Below, in pieces: positions 62,509 through 64,000 of a stretch of DNA of 64,000 nt. Where the stretch lies: the NCBI GenBank assembly GCA_964400355.1, contig CAYNTO010000018.1, forward strand, positions 1-64,000, in the 5' to 3' direction. The stretch is from JACKAL01 sp964400355. GTDB taxonomy: Bacteria; Bdellovibrionota; Bdellovibrionia; Bdellovibrionales; JAGQZY01. Position 1 is the stretch's first letter, and every line of letters starts with the position of its first letter. The notes beneath the pieces were generated by a model. That model saw nothing but the letters and a program-made list of their open reading frames with translations. It ran no database searches and was not told the origin of the DNA. The position numbers were made by a program, and so were the translations under genes.

Positions 62509-63747
62509 ATGCCAACCCATTCAGCACGTCTTTACTCTTTGAGTCTTACATTCTTTACGCACTTTTTGTTTTCAAAAAGAGGCGGTGCACTTATTAAAAT
62601 TATCGCATGGCTGTGCGTATTAGGTATAGGCACTGGTGTGTTTGCGCTCGTAGTGGTGATGAGTGTGATGAATGGTTTCAACACATCCATACGCACGCGA
62701 ACACTTTCTGTGGAGCCCCACTTGGTGATCAGTGTGCGCGATGCGACTCAGGATGCTGAGGACAAGGCGGTCGCTTGGCTCAAAGAAAAAAACTATGATT
62801 TTGATTATACCGACACTCAGGATGTGATCTTGCGCACGCAAGCGGGCGTGGTGCAGGGTGGAATCGCCCAGGGTGTGTCTCAGAATACTCTCAATCAAAT
62901 TATCGAGGGAAACCGCAAGCGCCAGAATCGCGAAGCCGGGGAGGCGCAAGAGTACAAACTGCGCGCCGGAGAAATACTCGTGGGAATGGGACTGGGCGAT
63001 ACATTGGGACTTTTCGAAAATGATCCTCTTGTGGTCATCGCGCCGGAGACCTTGTTGGGCTCCAAGGAGGCATTGCCACTTTTTGAAACGGTAAAAGTAA
63101 AAGATTTTCTGCGCACCGAGGTTGAAGGTATTGATGCGCACAAAATTTACTACATTCGCGAATCGACCTTGGGCCGTTTGCAGCGGTCGGCGAGTTTAGA
63201 GAAAACCATCGAAGTGCGTTTACCCAATGCGGAGAATTTTGAAAGCGATAAGAAAACGCTGGAGTCCATGGGGCTAAGCGTGCAGTCGTGGCGTGACCGC
63301 AATTCCAATTTGTTTTACTCGTTAAAATTAGAAAAGTTTGTGGTCGCCTTACTTTTAGGATTGAGCACGATAATTGCGAGTTTCTCGCTAGTGACGTTGA
63401 TGGTGATTATGGTCACGCAGAAAAAGAAAGACATCGGCGTACTGATGGCAATGGGGTTTGATTCCCATTTGGTCACAAAGATTTTCCAATTTATGGGTGT
63501 AGGTGTTTCGTTGATTGGAATTTTTGGTGGAATTTTATTGGGAATTCCCACCTGTTACATTTTGCAAAACTACTCGCAAGGCATGCTGCCGGCAATTTAC
63601 GCCGACACCAATATCCCCGCCGAAGTGCACGGCTCGCAAATCGTGTTATTATTAATGGTCTCGATTGCCGTAGCTACCGCCATCTCCTGGCTGGCCGTTC
63701 GCCGCATCACTCAGCTCACGCCGGTCGACGCCCTCAAGTCTCTCTAA
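62509..63747 (+). CDS. lolC: LolC/LolE-type lipoprotein-release ABC permease
   Basis: Inner-membrane subunit that extracts lipoproteins for delivery to the outer membrane. 412 residues from ATG 62509 (TAGGA upstream; the longer frame from 62452 overlaps hemY). First membrane helix IKIIAWLCVLGIGTGVFALVVVM with the typical MNGF after it, a large periplasmic domain (about 65-285), and three C-terminal helices (ASFSLVTLMVIMV, VGVSLIGIFGGILLG, IVLLLMVSIAVATA) of the FtsX type. The ATPase (lolD) should be just beyond or elsewhere. 22 nt after hemY. Confidence 0.9.
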   Translation: MPTHSARLYSLSLTFFTHFLFSKRGGALIKIIAWLCVLGIGTGVFALVVVMSVMNGFNTSIRTRTLSVEPHLVISVRDATQDAEDKAVAWLKEKNYDFDYTDTQDVILRTQAGVVQGGIAQGVSQNTLNQIIEGNRKRQNREAGEAQEYKLRAGEILVGMGLGDTLGLFENDPLVVIAPETLLGSKEALPLFETVKVKDFLRTEVEGIDAHKIYYIRESTLGRLQRSASLEKTIEVRLPNAENFESDKKTLESMGLSVQSWRDRNSNLFYSLKLEKFVVALLLGLSTIIASFSLVTLMVIMVTQKKKDIGVLMAMGFDSHLVTKIFQFMGVGVSLIGIFGGILLGIPTCYILQNYSQGMLPAIYADTNIPAEVHGSQIVLLLMVSIAVATAISWLAVRRITQLTPVDALKSL

Positions 63748-63819
63748 ACTCTACGTAGTTCCAGTGTTTTTCCTGATAGGGTGTGCGACCAATACCCGGA
63801 TGTTGGATTCTAAGCCTAG

Positions 63820-64000
63820 ATGCTCTACGCTAGCCATGACTTGCGCCTAATGGGTGCCCCGCCTCAGGTCGAGATTGCCAGTGTACCAATACGATATTTT
63901 TTAAACTCCATCGGCATGAATGCCGATAAATTCAGTGGTGGCATCTGTTTTAAATTGGCGAAATTGTTGGAAGAAAAGTATGAAAGCAACTTTAGTTGCT
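63820..64000 (+). CDS. Possible partial ORF at the right edge
   Basis: An open frame from ATG 63820, right after an in-frame TAG, runs to the end of the window (60 codons). The peptide (for example RYFLNSIGMNADKFSGG, LAKLLEEKYESN) looks protein-like. No ribosome site is visible, so it may start later (ATG 63850) or be spurious. No lolD feature is visible. Confidence 0.3.
   Translation, partial: MLYASHDLRLMGAPPQVEIASVPIRYFLNSIGMNADKFSGGICFKLAKLLEEKYESNFSC

Noticed and set aside
63748..64000. tRNA or rRNA gene at the right end
   Set aside because: No cloverleaf with matched acceptor and T-arm was found here or elsewhere in the window.

Overview
The window is about 64 kb of a Gram-negative, outer-membrane-rich chromosome. 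It carries ExbB/ExbD/TonB machinery, several outer-membrane barrels, many lipoproteins, Lol-type and DedA membrane proteins, FadE and L,D-transpeptidases. A gliding-motor-like gene set with an AgmX/PglI-type C-terminal domain and a myxobacteria/Bdellovibrio-style beta-barrel suggest a Bdellovibrionota (or related former deltaproteobacterial) genome. That placement is an inference; no rRNA or tRNA marker gene was seen. A 100-N run at 18200-18299 shows this is a draft scaffold.

Layout. 1-476: a partial lipoprotein leaving the left edge. 701-10679: a nine-gene TonB uptake operon (beta-helix surface protein, TonB-dependent receptor, ankyrin lipoprotein, ExbB, ExbD, DUF3450-like coiled-coil protein, an ExbB periplasmic extension without its motor domain, TonB, TPR protein). 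10770-17065: envelope genes, including two L,D-transpeptidases, a YdbL-like protein, barrels and an M15-like lipoprotein. 17066-18801: a repeat-rich stretch with a RAYT-type transposase, a 35-bp tandem array and the assembly gap. 18802-29307: a ten-gene energised trans-envelope cluster resembling Agl/Glt (ExbB, two ExbD, TPR proteins, AgmX-like protein, OM barrel, lipoproteins, VWA lipoprotein). 29308-29789: a non-coding stretch with structured element copy A. 29790-37858: a small lipoprotein, Nfu, a membrane protein, then an OM barrel overlapping a 1690-residue lipoprotein. 37921-43457: an rRNA methyltransferase, two tandem secreted paralogues with a shared Gly-rich tail, DedA and a cyclophilin. 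43605-44574: a short zinc-ribbon ORF and structured element copy B. 44575-53587: FadE, a polytopic membrane protein, a ferritin-like protein, an MFS exporter, an FKBP lipoprotein, a ferredoxin, a DMT permease and a small secreted protein. 53766-63747: a tightly overlapping haem operon (hemA, hemC with an extra domain, hemL, histidine kinase, response regulator, hemE, hemN, hemY) ending with a LolC/E permease.

How the genes work together. The two ExbB/ExbD sets appear to power different tasks: TonB-coupled import through the receptor at 2167, and a force-transducing envelope complex built from the 18802-29307 genes. The haem operon covers most steps from glutamyl-tRNA to protoporphyrin. No hemB, free-standing hemD or hemH is in the window; a HemD-like domain may be fused to HemC.

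The most unusual signal is a two-copy non-coding element (29379-29523 and 43891-44039). Its 59-nt core, which can form three hairpins, differs at only three positions, all in hairpin loops. The long flanking arms differ in sequence between the copies but stay self-complementary through at least 17 paired substitutions. That pattern indicates selection on, or active maintenance of, the folded structure.
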